From positions 62,001 through 126,000 of the forward strand of contig JALHJW010000009.1 in the NCBI GenBank assembly GCA_022839785.1: DNA of 64,000 bases, written 5' to 3'. Shown here piece by piece: positions 1-7,364 of this stretch. Positions within the stretch are counted from its first letter, which is position 1. Each line of letters opens with the position of its first letter. The translations under genes were made by a program, and so were the position numbers. The notes under the pieces were generated by a model that was not told the DNA's origin, did no database searches, and saw only the letters and a list, made by a program, of their open reading frames with translations. Source of the DNA: Desulfovibrio sp. Lineage in GTDB: Bacteria > Desulfobacterota > Desulfovibrionia > Desulfovibrionales > Desulfovibrionaceae.

Positions 1-485
1 TGCACGGACAGGCCGGGATCCATGCAGGCCGGGGCCTGGGGCATGAGGCAGTTCTGGGCCGCCTCGATGGCCCGGCCCAGGGCGGCGGAAAAGGCGTGGG
101 CGTTGGCCAGACCGGTGAGCGGATCGAGTCCCTGGGCCTTTTGCAGGACCAGGGCGCGCAGCGTCAGCCCGGCCGCGGCCGGAAGCAGGGCCAGCGTCGC
201 GGCGGGCGCGCACAGGCGCACGCCCTTGGCCACGAAGACGCCCAGCGTGACGCCGTCCTGCACCAGGGGCAGGAGCAGGCGGCGCTCCTTGGCCAGATAG
301 AGCGGCGCGCCGTCGCTGCCGGGCATGTCCGGAGCCTGCGGCTTGGCCGCGTCCGGGAAATAGAGCGACGAGCCCTGGAAGGCGATGAAGCGGGACAGGG
401 CCTCGCGCAGATCGTGCTCGTAGCGGATCAGGTCGCGGCGGGTGAGCCGCGGGCCGGGGCCGGAAGGGGAGTGCGCCTGCGTCAT
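1..485 (-). CDS. GGDEF-domain protein, probable diguanylate cyclase (3' part outside window)
   Basis: The reading frame opens with ATG at 485 and runs off the left edge, so about 161 codons are visible. Residues 1-115 look like a small sensory domain without obvious membrane segments. Around residue 120 the motif DPLTGLANAHAF appears, which is the start of a GGDEF domain, so c-di-GMP synthesis is the likely role. The GGDEF signature itself lies outside the window, and activity cannot be judged. No strong ribosome-binding site precedes the ATG; an in-frame TTG five codons upstream is an alternative. A 16-bp hairpin separates it from the hydrolase gene upstream, so it is probably a separate transcription unit. 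Confidence 0.75.
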   Translation of the reverse strand, partial: MTQAHSPSGPGPRLTRRDLIRYEHDLREALSRFIAFQGSSLYFPDAAKPQAPDMPGSDGAPLYLAKERRLLLPLVQDGVTLGVFVAKGVRLCAPAATLALLPAAAGLTLRALVLQKAQGLDPLTGLANAHAFSAALGRAIEAAQNCLMPQAPACMDPGLSV

Positions 486-512
486 GCCCCGGGTGTACAA
501 GGCAAGGCGGGC

Positions 513-548
513 GGCGGCAAGGGGGAATGAGGATTCCCCCTTGCCGCC
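513..548. terminator. 16-bp perfect inverted repeat between hydrolase and GGDEF genes
   Basis: GGCGGCAAGGGGGAAT (513-528) and its exact reverse complement (533-548) enclose the loop GAGG. It lies downstream of the minus-strand hydrolase stop and upstream of the GGDEF gene. There is no U-tract, so termination or transcript stabilisation is inferred from shape and position only. Confidence 0.55.
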
Positions 549-619
549 GTGCTGGCGGGAGCGGGCGGTTCTGCCCCCGAACCCCGGGCCGGACGGCGCG
601 AGGTTCGGAGACGGGCGGG

Positions 620-1456
620 TCAGGCCTGGGTCGGGGAAAGGGCCGCGCAGGCCGCCCGGCGGCGCGGACAGGCATGGCGCAGGCGGCGGGCGTCGGACAG
701 CCCGGCCGGGGAGAGGCAGCCCCCGGACAGGACTGGCGCGGCATGGGGCCTGAGGCCGCGCAGCCAGGGGGCCAGGGTCTCGGACAGGGCGAAGGGGGCG
801 CTGACCATGGGGCAGTGGCCCGTGTCCATCTCCTGGCGTGTGAAGCCCATTTTCGCGGCGCGTTCTGCCTGCGCGTCGAGCAGGGAGGAGGGCTGGGCCG
901 CGCAGCGCAGGTAGAGCCTGTCGGTTGCCGCGTCCGCGGGCAGGCCGTGGCGCAGGAAGGGGTCCTTGAAGAAGGCTGCGGGCGTGGGACAGAGCAGGGA
1001 GGAGAACCAGGCCTTGTCGTCCTCGCGGTGGATGCCGAAGGCGGGCAGGGGCCACGGCCGGACGAGGCCGCCCTCGCTGCCCGCCTGGATCATGGCCCTG
1101 AACGGCAGGCCTCCGGCCTCGGCCGCGCTTTCTCCCGGCGCGGGGACCAGCCCGTCGAGCAGCACGACGCCGCGCACCCGCTCGGGCATGCGCTCGGCCA
1201 GGGCCAGCGCGGCCGCCCCGCCCAGCGAGTGGCCGAGCGCCACGAAGCCTCTCAGGTTCTCGTGGAAGACGAAGTTCGTGAGGTCCTGCATGGTCAGGGC
1301 CGGACCCGTCTCGCGCGAGAGCAGGTGCGAGCGCTCGCCGAAGCCGGTCAGTGTCGGGGCGTGAACTTCGAAGCCCTCGCGCCGCAGCAGGGGAAGCACC
1401 CTGCGCCAGATCCAGCCGCCGGTGAACGCGCCGTGGATGAGCACTACGGATTGCAT
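620..1456 (-). CDS. alpha/beta-fold hydrolase
   Basis: The 278-residue protein starts with the alpha/beta hydrolase pattern VVLIHGAFTGGWIW, and residues near 95 read GHSLGG, the nucleophile elbow with its catalytic serine. A late DTGHCPM segment supplies the histidine. The family resembles the plant-esterase/EstC-like hydrolases, but the substrate is unknown. ATG 1456 was chosen because AGGGAGGT sits just upstream; a longer in-frame ORF is only read-through of the neighbouring gene. The C-terminal 35 residues after the last fold element are arginine/proline-rich and may be a non-functional extension. It overlaps the trmO-like gene by 13 bp, which suggests translational coupling. Confidence 0.8.
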   Translation of the reverse strand: MQSVVLIHGAFTGGWIWRRVLPLLRREGFEVHAPTLTGFGERSHLLSRETGPALTMQDLTNFVFHENLRGFVALGHSLGGAAALALAERMPERVRGVVLLDGLVPAPGESAAEAGGLPFRAMIQAGSEGGLVRPWPLPAFGIHREDDKAWFSSLLCPTPAAFFKDPFLRHGLPADAATDRLYLRCAAQPSSLLDAQAERAAKMGFTRQEMDTGHCPMVSAPFALSETLAPWLRGLRPHAAPVLSGGCLSPAGLSDARRLRHACPRRRAACAALSPTQA

Positions 1457-1959
1457 GTCCTGACCTCCCTGGAAGATGTGTAGGTGGAGTCGCTGCGGAA
1501 CGAGGCGGCGTTTTCGTCGCGTCCTTCGAACCAGCCGATGCGCTGCGCGGGCCAGACGTCGAAGCGCGGCACATAGGGCTTGATGTCGAGGACCGGGGTG
1601 CCGTCCAGCACGTCGATGTTGCGCACGCGCACCGCGGTTTCCTCCACGCCAGCCACCTCCAGGACGGAAAAGCCGATGGCGTTCGGCCGTTTGGGCGCGC
1701 GCGTCGCGAAGACGCCATGTTCCCTGTCGTCGAGGAAGGGTTTGATGCGCAGACTGAATCCGGCGCTTTTGTGGAAGTGGTAGAGCAGGATCAGATGCGA
1801 GAAACCCTCCAGGTCGGAAAGCCCTTCGACGAACGCGGGCAGCACCTCGATGCGGCCTTCCACGCCAAGAGCGCCCACGGGCTGAATGGGCATGCCGGTC
1901 AATTCTCCGAAGGGGGAACGGACCGTGCCGATCGGTTTGTACTCCAGTGGGCTGTTCAT
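1444..1959 (-). CDS. TrmO/TsaA-like SAM-dependent methyltransferase
   Basis: This 171-residue protein begins YKPIGTVRSPF and carries DLEGFSHLILLYHFH, then RAPKRPNAIGFSVLEV and the DGTPVLDIKPYVP segment, all hallmarks of the TsaA/TrmO (UPF0066) beta-barrel family. TrmO methylates N6 of threonylcarbamoyl-adenosine 37 in tRNA; many bacterial relatives, including ones beside metal or sulfur genes, have no assigned substrate. Start 1959 is preceded by AAGGAGA; an upstream in-frame ATG would place that site inside the gene. It heads a two-gene minus-strand unit with the hydrolase and is divergent from tunR. Confidence 0.82.
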   Translation of the reverse strand: MNSPLEYKPIGTVRSPFGELTGMPIQPVGALGVEGRIEVLPAFVEGLSDLEGFSHLILLYHFHKSAGFSLRIKPFLDDREHGVFATRAPKRPNAIGFSVLEVAGVEETAVRVRNIDVLDGTPVLDIKPYVPRFDVWPAQRIGWFEGRDENAASFRSDSTYTSSREVRTCNP

Positions 1960-1995
1960 GTGGCTCTCCTTCTGTTTCATGGCAGTGTGCGATGT

Positions 1996-2014
1996 TTGGC
2001 AAGCATTGTGCCAA
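1996..2014. promoter_or_regulatory. Palindrome upstream of the trmO-like gene
   Basis: TTGGCA (1996-2001) and TGCCAA (2009-2014) are separated by 7 bp and lie 37-55 bp upstream of the minus-strand start at 1959. Outer bases TGTTT and AAACA extend the symmetry loosely. It looks like an operator, but no regulator can be named. Confidence 0.4.
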
Positions 2015-2097
2015 GGTAAAACATTCAAATATTGCGGAGCATAATGCATCATGCATGTGTCGGTGTTCTTCAATAATGAATATATTTGCTGAAAAAT

Positions 2098-2137
2098 GGA
2101 ATACAAAAAAGAAGTATCACGCAAAACATAGTATTAG
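2098..2137. promoter_or_regulatory. Probable TunR operator upstream of tunR
   Basis: The block TACAAAAAAGAAGTAT (2102-2117) is nearly identical to two blocks in front of the mod genes. AATAC (2100-2104) and GTATT (2131-2135) form inverted ends about 26 bp apart, close to the 25-bp gap of the downstream site. The region is AT-rich and lies about 150 bp before the tunR start, between it and the divergent trmO-like gene, so autoregulation is likely. Binding by TunR is inferred from the shared sequence. Confidence 0.6.
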
Positions 2138-2174
2138 TGAATGTTGGTGTGGGTATATGGCTTCAGATGCATAT

Positions 2175-2200
2175 GTCACGCATATTTCATTTTGCGTGAC
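2175..2200. promoter_or_regulatory. Inverted repeat GTCACGCA/TGCGTGAC in tunR leader
   Basis: GTCACGCA (2175-2182) and TGCGTGAC (2193-2200) form a perfect 8-bp inverted repeat. The core TCACGCA also occurs at 2117-2123, directly after the TunR-like block. It could be a second operator or an RNA hairpin in the tunR leader. Confidence 0.4.
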
Positions 2201-2288
2201 GAGGTTGACGCGGCGGCGGAGCTGCGTGCACAGAGTGGCCGCGCGCCGTACCGGCGTGGAAACGGAGGGAGCCAGGGGACACGGGAAC

Positions 2289-3458
2289 ATGCTGCAGGAA
2301 CTGGACGAACTGGATACGGAAGCGCTGGCCCAGGTCGCTGTCCGGGCGGGCGAGCTGCTTACCGCGCGCGGCGGGCTGCGGCCGGGGCGTCCCTGCCCGG
2401 CCCGCATGCTGCGCGTCTCCGGGGACATCAAGCGGCTTTCGTCCGAACAGGCCCAGGCCCTGCTCGACGCCTTCCGTACATGGCGGGACGCGGGCCTGCG
2501 GCCGGACATGCGTCGTTCACGCAGCCGCGTCCTGGCGGTCTTTCTCCTGCTGCGCTACACCGGCGCGCGTCTGGGTGAGGTGCTGGCTCTGGACGCGCGG
2601 CTGCATCTCGATCTGGACAAGGGCATCGTCCGTTTTCCCGCCAGCCACGGCGGGAACGGCGACGGTCCGGCGCAGGCGCGCGAGACCGCCATTCCGCCTG
2701 AAACCGCGCACGAACTGCGCACCATCCTTGATGCGCCGGAACTGGCGGGGCTGCACGGCCAAGTGCTGGCCCTGGACCAGGGATTCGTGCGTCGCCGCTT
2801 TTCCGAGCGCGGAGCCGAGGCCGGGCTGCCGCGCGACCTGGCCAATCCGCGCGTGCTGCGCAACACCAGGGCCGTGGAACTGCTGCGCGAAGGCGCGCCG
2901 CTCTCCGTGGTCCAGAGCATCCTCGGCCATTCCACGGTCGCCCTGACAGCGGCCTACGTCGAGTACGCGGCGCAGGATCTGCGCCACCTCATCCACTACT
3001 ACATGAGCAAGGGGAGCAGCGCCATGAAGACCAGCGCCCGCAACACGTTCTTCGGCACGGTCGCGTCCATCCGCAAGGGCGTGATCCTCTCCGAGGTCGC
3101 GCTGACCAGCACCGGCGGCTTCGAGATCGTCTCGGTGATCACCAACGAATCCCTGGACAAGCTCGGCCTCGTCGAAGGCAAGGCCGTGGCGGCCATGGTC
3201 AAAGCCCCCTGGATCGTGCTCGTCAAGGACCCGGACGCGCCCAAGACCAGCGCGCGCAACCGCCTGCACGGCGTCATCCGGCGCATCAACGAGGGCTCCA
3301 TCTCGGCCGAGGTGGTCATGGAATTGGCCGACGGCACCGAAATCTGCACCCTGATCACGGACGAGTCCGTGCGCGCCCTGGATCTGGCCGTGGGCGACGA
3401 ACTGTGGGCCATGTTCAAGGCGTTCTCCGTGATCCTGGCAGTCGAGGACATCTCCTGA
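2289..3458 (+). CDS. tunR: TunR-type tungstate/molybdate-responsive regulator (integrase-like domain plus two TOBE domains)
   Basis: The 389-residue protein joins a tyrosine-recombinase-like catalytic fold (about 50-235) to two Mop/TOBE oxyanion-binding domains (about 246-315 and 317-386), each opening KTSARN. Recombinase landmarks are largely kept: Arg94 in TGARLGE, Arg191, His214 in LGHS and Tyr223; the HxxR histidine is replaced by Arg188. The TunR family of Desulfovibrionales has this architecture and regulates tungstate and molybdate uptake genes. The next genes are modBAC, preceded by a paired operator. ATG 2289 starts the recognisable protein; the frame is open back to 1947, so a longer N-terminus is possible. 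Confidence 0.85.
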   Translation: MLQELDELDTEALAQVAVRAGELLTARGGLRPGRPCPARMLRVSGDIKRLSSEQAQALLDAFRTWRDAGLRPDMRRSRSRVLAVFLLLRYTGARLGEVLALDARLHLDLDKGIVRFPASHGGNGDGPAQARETAIPPETAHELRTILDAPELAGLHGQVLALDQGFVRRRFSERGAEAGLPRDLANPRVLRNTRAVELLREGAPLSVVQSILGHSTVALTAAYVEYAAQDLRHLIHYYMSKGSSAMKTSARNTFFGTVASIRKGVILSEVALTSTGGFEIVSVITNESLDKLGLVEGKAVAAMVKAPWIVLVKDPDAPKTSARNRLHGVIRRINEGSISAEVVMELADGTEICTLITDESVRALDLAVGDELWAMFKAFSVILAVEDIS

Positions 3459-3460
3459 GA

Positions 3461-3512
3461 TTCGTACAAAAAAGAAGTGTTTTTTGGGAATGGTACGAAA
3501 ATGAAGTATTCG
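3461..3512 (+). promoter_or_regulatory. Paired TunR operator and promoter of the mod operon
   Basis: TTCGTAC (3461-3467) and GTACGAA (3493-3499) form an inverted repeat with 25 bp between. Two direct copies of the tunR block follow the same arms: TACAAAAAAGAAGTGT (3465-3480) and TACGAAAATGAAGTAT (3494-3509). A plausible promoter, TTGGGA (3484-3489) with a 17-bp spacer and TATTCG (3507-3512), is covered by the second block, so bound regulator would block RNA polymerase. The arms resemble the inverted half-sites used by tyrosine recombinases. Confidence 0.65.
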
Positions 3513-3601
3513 GTCGACCTTGTGCGCTGTGAAAGGTCAGTTATTCCGTGGTGTTCGCGCTTGGCACGGGGGCTGCTTCTGTCCCTGCAGGAGGACTCCT
3601 C

Positions 3602-3889
3602 ATGGTGATCGCCATACTCATTTGCTGCGTCGTCGTCGGCCTCGTGGTCTGCGAAACCCTGGTCGGGCAGCCGCCCCTGCTGGACGCCGGAGCGGATTGC
3701 GCCCAGGACCGTTCCCGCCTTCCGGCCCTGGAGGCGGCGACCAAGGCCGCGCCCCTGCTGCTCGCGGGATTGGGCGTTCCACTGACGGTTTCGCACACCG
3801 TTCTCGGCCTGCTGTGTCTGGCCGCGGCCGGGCTGCTCTTCGGGCTGGGGCGGCTGGCGGCGCGCGGCACGGTCCGGGCGGAGGGCTAG
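3602..3889 (+). CDS. Small two-helix membrane protein, first gene of the mod operon
   Basis: The 95-residue product has a hydrophobic N-terminal helix (residues 3-20) and a second near residues 55-82; I do not recognise the family. ATG 3602 follows GGAGGACT at good spacing. It lies between the TunR operator and modB, and its TAG stop is in the same frame as modB, only one codon from the first ModB-like residues. Context suggests a role in oxyanion uptake, or just a leader cistron that brings ribosomes to modB. Confidence 0.5.
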   Translation: MVIAILICCVVVGLVVCETLVGQPPLLDAGADCAQDRSRLPALEAATKAAPLLLAGLGVPLTVSHTVLGLLCLAAAGLLFGLGRLAARGTVRAEG

Positions 3890-3892
3890 CTC

Positions 3893-4558
3893 CTGGACGC
3901 CGCGGCCCTCGCCCCGCTTTTCCTGACGCTGCGCGTGGCCTCGCTGGCCACGCTCGGGGCGTTGTTTCTGGGGGTGCTGGCGGCCTGGGGGCTGACGCGG
4001 GGGCGCTTTCCCGGCCGCGACCTGCTCGATGCGCTCTGCACCCTGCCCCTGGTCCTGCCGCCCACGGTGCTCGGCTACTACCTCATCGTGCTCGTGGGGC
4101 GGCGCGGTCTGCTCGGGGCCTGGCTGCACGAGACCTTCGGCGTGAGCCTGATGTTCACCTGGCAGGGTGCGGTGCTGGCGGCCGTGGTGGTGGCCTTCCC
4201 GCTGGTCTTCAAGTCCGCCCGCGCCGCCCTGGAAGGCGTGCCGCGCACGGTGGAGAACGCGGCCCGCACTCTGGGCTGCGGCGAGTGGGCGGTCTTCGTG
4301 CGCGTCTCCCTGCCGCTCGCGGCCCGGGGCATCCTGGCCGGGAGCATGCTGGCCTTCGCCCGGGCCATGGGCGAGTTCGGAGCCACGCTGATGATCGCGG
4401 GCAACCTGCCCGGCCGCACCCAGACGCTCTCGTTGGCCGTGTACAGCGCGGCGCAGGCAGGGGACGACGGACTCGCCAACCTGCTCGTGCTGCTCATTTC
4501 CGTGGTCTGCACGGTCATCCTCTGGACGGCCGGGCGGCTGCTCAAGCCCAAGTGGTAG
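3893..4558 (+). CDS. modB: Molybdate/tungstate ABC transporter permease ModB
   Basis: The inner-membrane permease forms the channel for molybdate or tungstate. LAPLFLTLRVASLATL opens the first helix, and ENAARTLGCGEWAVFVRVSLPLAARG is the EAA loop that docks on ModC. No ATG, GTG or TTG lies between the TAG of the preceding gene and this first helix. The best fit is a CTG start at 3893, seven bases after GGAGGG, probably coupled to the upstream gene. The only canonical candidate, GTG 3935, would cut into helix 1. The protein would be 221 residues, normal for ModB. Confidence 0.8.
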   Translation: MDAAALAPLFLTLRVASLATLGALFLGVLAAWGLTRGRFPGRDLLDALCTLPLVLPPTVLGYYLIVLVGRRGLLGAWLHETFGVSLMFTWQGAVLAAVVVAFPLVFKSARAALEGVPRTVENAARTLGCGEWAVFVRVSLPLAARGILAGSMLAFARAMGEFGATLMIAGNLPGRTQTLSLAVYSAAQAGDDGLANLLVLLISVVCTVILWTAGRLLKPKW

Positions 4559-4589
4559 TCCGCAACACCCGCAACAGGGAGGTAGTCTC

Positions 4590-5339
4590 ATGAAACGTCT
4601 TGCGCTTTCGCTCGTCCTGGTCCTTTCCCTCGCTTCCGGCGCGGCCGCCGCCGAACTCGTGGTTTCGGCCGCGGCCAGCCTGACCGACGCCTTCACGGCC
4701 ATGAAGGCCCCCTTCGAGGCCGCCAACCCCGGCGCGACCGTGACCTTGAACTTCGCGGCCTCAGGCTCTCTCTTCAAGCAGATCGAGCAGGGCGCGCCCG
4801 TGGACGTCTTCGCCTCGGCGGACCTCAAGTGGATGGGCGAGATGCTGAAAGCCGGATTCGTGGCCCAGGGCGCGGACACGGTCTTCGCCGTCAACGATCT
4901 CGTCCTGGCCGTGCCCGCGGCCAACCACGCCGGGGTGAAGGCCGTGGCCGACCTGAAGGGAGCGAAGGTGCAGCGCATCGCCATCGGCACGCCCAAGACC
5001 GTGCCCGCGGGCAACTACGCCATGCAGGCGCTCACCGCCTCGGGCGACTGGGCCGCGCTGGAATCCAAGTTCGTCTACGCCGAGTCCGTGCGCCAGGTGC
5101 TGGATTACGTGGCGCGCGCCGAGGCCGAGGCGGGCTTCGTCTACGCCACGGACGCCCGCAAGGCCGGGGAGAAGGTGGCCGTGGCCGCGGTGATTCCCCT
5201 CAAGGAACCCGTGTCCTACCCTATCGCGGCCCTGAAGAACGCGCCGAACAAGGCCCTGGCGGAAAAGTTCACGGCCTTCGTGCTCTCGGCCGAGGGCCGG
5301 AAGATCCTGGCGGGCTTCGGCTTCAGCTCGCCCAAATAG
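4590..5339 (+). CDS. modA: Periplasmic molybdate-binding protein ModA
   Basis: The 249-residue protein has a clear signal peptide (about 20 residues, ending GAAAA) followed by LVVSAAASLTDAF, the ModA anion-binding start. ASGSLFKQIEQGAPVDVFASAD and the late EAGFVYATDARKAG segment are typical of ModA and place the ligand serines. It captures molybdate, possibly also tungstate, in the periplasm and delivers it to ModB. ATG 4590 follows GGGAGGTAG. The gene lies between modB and modC, an order different from the common modABC. Specificity for Mo versus W cannot be read from the sequence. Confidence 0.92.
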   Translation: MKRLALSLVLVLSLASGAAAAELVVSAAASLTDAFTAMKAPFEAANPGATVTLNFAASGSLFKQIEQGAPVDVFASADLKWMGEMLKAGFVAQGADTVFAVNDLVLAVPAANHAGVKAVADLKGAKVQRIAIGTPKTVPAGNYAMQALTASGDWAALESKFVYAESVRQVLDYVARAEAEAGFVYATDARKAGEKVAVAAVIPLKEPVSYPIAALKNAPNKALAEKFTAFVLSAEGRKILAGFGFSSPK

Positions 5340-5352
5340 GGACCGGGGACGC

Positions 5353-6093
5353 GTGATCCTGGACGTCGAGATAACGGCCCGGGTGGGGGGCGGCGGCGGA
5401 TTCGGCCTGCAGGCGTCGTTCTCCGCCGCCTCGTCCTCCGTGGTCCTTTTCGGACCGTCCGGCTCGGGCAAGACGCTCACGCTCATGGCCCTGGCCGGGC
5501 TGCTCAGGCCCGAGCGCGGCCGCATCGCCGTGGAGGGGCGCGCTCTCTTCGACTCGGCCGCGGGCGTCGATCTGCCCGCGCGGCGACGCGGCGTGGGCAT
5601 GGTCTTCCAGGACTACGCCCTGTTCCCCCACCTGACCCTGCGCGGCAACGTGGCCTTCGGCCTGCGCGGCGCGCTTCCCGGCCGCCCGGACCGGGAGGCC
5701 GCGCGCCGCGTGGAGGAGCTGATCGTCATGTGCGGTCTCGCGGGCCTGGAGGAGCGGCGGCCGCACGAGCTGTCCGGCGGCCAGCGCCAGCGCGCCGCCC
5801 TGGCCCGGGCCCTGGCCCCGCGACCTGGTCTCCTGCTGCTCGACGAGCCCTTCGCCGCCCTGGACCAGCCCCTGCGCGCCCGCATGCGCGCCGAGCTGAT
5901 CCGCATCCGCGAGGCCGTGGGCGTGCCCATGGTCATGGTCACGCACGACCCGCAGGACGTGGAGGCCTTTGCCGAAACCCTCGTGGCCTTCGGCCACGGC
6001 CGGGTGCGCGAGGTGCTGGACTGGCGCGCACGGCGAGCCTCGGGCGAGAGTCCCGAGGAGATTCTCGGCCCTCTCTTCAACGGCGGGGGCTAG
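5353..6093 (+). CDS. modC: Molybdate ABC transporter ATP-binding protein ModC
   Basis: The 246-residue ATPase carries Walker A GPSGSGKT (34-41), signature LSGGQRQR (about 140) and Walker B LLLLDEP (about 158), then the switch histidine in MVTHD. It energises ModB. The start is GTG 5353, 14 bp after modA. Classical ModC is about 350 residues with a C-terminal TOBE domain; that domain is absent here. Metal sensing in this operon may be done by the two TOBE domains of TunR instead. Confidence 0.9.
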   Translation: MILDVEITARVGGGGGFGLQASFSAASSSVVLFGPSGSGKTLTLMALAGLLRPERGRIAVEGRALFDSAAGVDLPARRRGVGMVFQDYALFPHLTLRGNVAFGLRGALPGRPDREAARRVEELIVMCGLAGLEERRPHELSGGQRQRAALARALAPRPGLLLLDEPFAALDQPLRARMRAELIRIREAVGVPMVMVTHDPQDVEAFAETLVAFGHGRVREVLDWRARRASGESPEEILGPLFNGGG

Positions 6094-6121
6094 GCCGGCT
6101 CCCCCCGGTCCCCGGTCGCGC

Positions 6122-6150
6122 TTGGCAAGCGGCCCCGCCTGGGCTAGAAC
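6122..6150 (+). promoter_or_regulatory. Sigma-70-type promoter of the nitroreductase operon
   Basis: TTGGCA (6122-6127), a 17-bp spacer and TAGAAC (6145-6150) lie 17 bp before the nitroreductase ATG. The same arrangement with TAGAAT precedes murA. Transcription would include the putative selenoprotein gene. Confidence 0.5.
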
Positions 6151-6166
6151 CTGTGGCGGAGCAGCC

Positions 6167-6700
6167 ATGAACGCATCCCCATCCCCCGAGGCCCAGACCG
6201 TCCTCGCCGCCCTGCGCGAAAGGCGCAGCATCCGCCGGTTCACCCCCGAGCCGGTGGACGACGACGCGCTTGCCGCCATCCTGGATGCCGGACGCTGGGC
6301 CCCCAGCGGGCTGAACAACCAGCCCTGGCGTTTCCTGGTGGTGCGGCGCGGCGATCCCCGCCAGGAAGTCCTGGCGAACCATACGAAGTACGCGCACATC
6401 GTACGCGGAGCCGCCGCCCTGATCTGCGTCTTCCTCGACCGCGCGGCCATGTACAACCCGCGCAAGGACCACCAGGGCGCGGGGGCCTGCATCCAGAACA
6501 TGCTGCTGGCCGTCCACGCCCTGGGGCTGGGCGGCGTCTGGCTGGGCGAGATCATCAACCGCGAGGCGGAGCTGCTGCCCGCCCTGGGCCTGGACCCCGA
6601 GGCCCTGGAGACGATGGCCGTCATCGCCGTGGGCCGCCCGGCGCAGCACGGCTCGTCCCAACGCAAATCCCTCGAATCCCTGCTGCTGGAGCCCCTCTAG
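6167..6700 (+). CDS. Nitroreductase-family FMN oxidoreductase
   Basis: The 177-residue protein begins with the family hallmark LRERRSIRRFTPEPV and continues WAPSGLNNQPWRFLVV, both of which contact FMN. GLGGVWLGEI and the C-terminal VIAVGRP segment complete the fold. Members reduce nitro compounds, quinones or flavins with NAD(P)H; the physiological substrate here is unknown. ATG 6167 lies after GGAGC. It is the first gene of a compact redox operon, and its stop is directly followed by the start of the metallo-hydrolase gene. One-electron chemistry with the neighbouring selenoprotein or flavoprotein is conceivable but unproven. Confidence 0.85.
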   Translation: MNASPSPEAQTVLAALRERRSIRRFTPEPVDDDALAAILDAGRWAPSGLNNQPWRFLVVRRGDPRQEVLANHTKYAHIVRGAAALICVFLDRAAMYNPRKDHQGAGACIQNMLLAVHALGLGGVWLGEIINREAELLPALGLDPEALETMAVIAVGRPAQHGSSQRKSLESLLLEPL

Positions 6701-7336
6701 ATGTCCGACGCCAAAACTCCCCGCGTGACCACTTTCGCCCTCGGCCCCCTGGAGACCAACTGCCACCTGCTCGACGTCGGCGACAAGGCGCTGGCCGTGG
6801 ACCCGGGCGGCGATCCGGCCGAGGTGCTGGATTACCTCGACGCCCAGGGGCTGGCCCTGGAGCGCATCCTCGTCACCCACCTGCACTTCGACCACATCTA
6901 CGGCGCGGCCGCGCTCAGCGCGGCCACGGGCGCGGCCGTCCTGATCCCGCCCGGCGACGAGCACCTGCTGCAGAGCGAACTGGGCCGGGGCGGCTTCATG
7001 GGCTTCCCCCAGGTGGACGACTTCGCCTACGAGCACCTGACCCCGGGGACCTACGAGTTCATCGGCCTCGAATGCCGCGTGCTGGACACGCCAGGCCACA
7101 CCCCCGGCAGCCTGTCCTTCTATTTTCCGGCCGCGAGCTGCGCCTTCGTGGGCGACCTGATCTTCTACCGCTCCATCGGCCGTACGGATTTTCCCGGCGG
7201 CAGCCTGGACGCGCTGCTGCATTCCGTGCGCACGCGCATCTTCACCCTGCCGCCCCAGACCGCGCTGTACGCGGGGCACATGCTCGCGACCACGGTGCAC
7301 GACGAGATGCTACACAACCCCTACTTCCGGGAATGA
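6701..7336 (+). CDS. Metallo-beta-lactamase-fold hydrolase, glyoxalase II-like
   Basis: The 211-residue protein carries THLHFDHIYG, the HxHxDH zinc motif, followed by TPGHTPGS, VGDLIFYRSIGRTDFPGG and AGHML, giving a complete dinuclear metal site. Those segments match the YcbL/GloB-like group that hydrolyses thioesters such as S-lactoylglutathione. The ATG abuts the TAG of the nitroreductase gene without a gap, so translation is coupled. Its place just before a TusA-like selenoprotein gene hints at low-molecular-weight thiol or sulfur-transfer chemistry, but that is only context. Confidence 0.85.
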   Translation: MSDAKTPRVTTFALGPLETNCHLLDVGDKALAVDPGGDPAEVLDYLDAQGLALERILVTHLHFDHIYGAAALSAATGAAVLIPPGDEHLLQSELGRGGFMGFPQVDDFAYEHLTPGTYEFIGLECRVLDTPGHTPGSLSFYFPAASCAFVGDLIFYRSIGRTDFPGGSLDALLHSVRTRIFTLPPQTALYAGHMLATTVHDEMLHNPYFRE

Positions 7337-7364
7337 CCCGGGAGGACGGCCAGAGGAGAGAGGC

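Noticed and set aside
2289..3458. TunR as an active phage integrase with an attachment site
   Set aside because: Two TOBE domains at the C-terminus, loss of the HxxR histidine and the neighbouring mod operon fit a regulator; no element boundaries are visible.
3887..3889. Pyrrolysine or read-through at the TAG between the small membrane protein and modB
   Set aside because: A GGAGGG site and a CTG start explain ModB without recoding, and nothing points to a pyrrolysine system.
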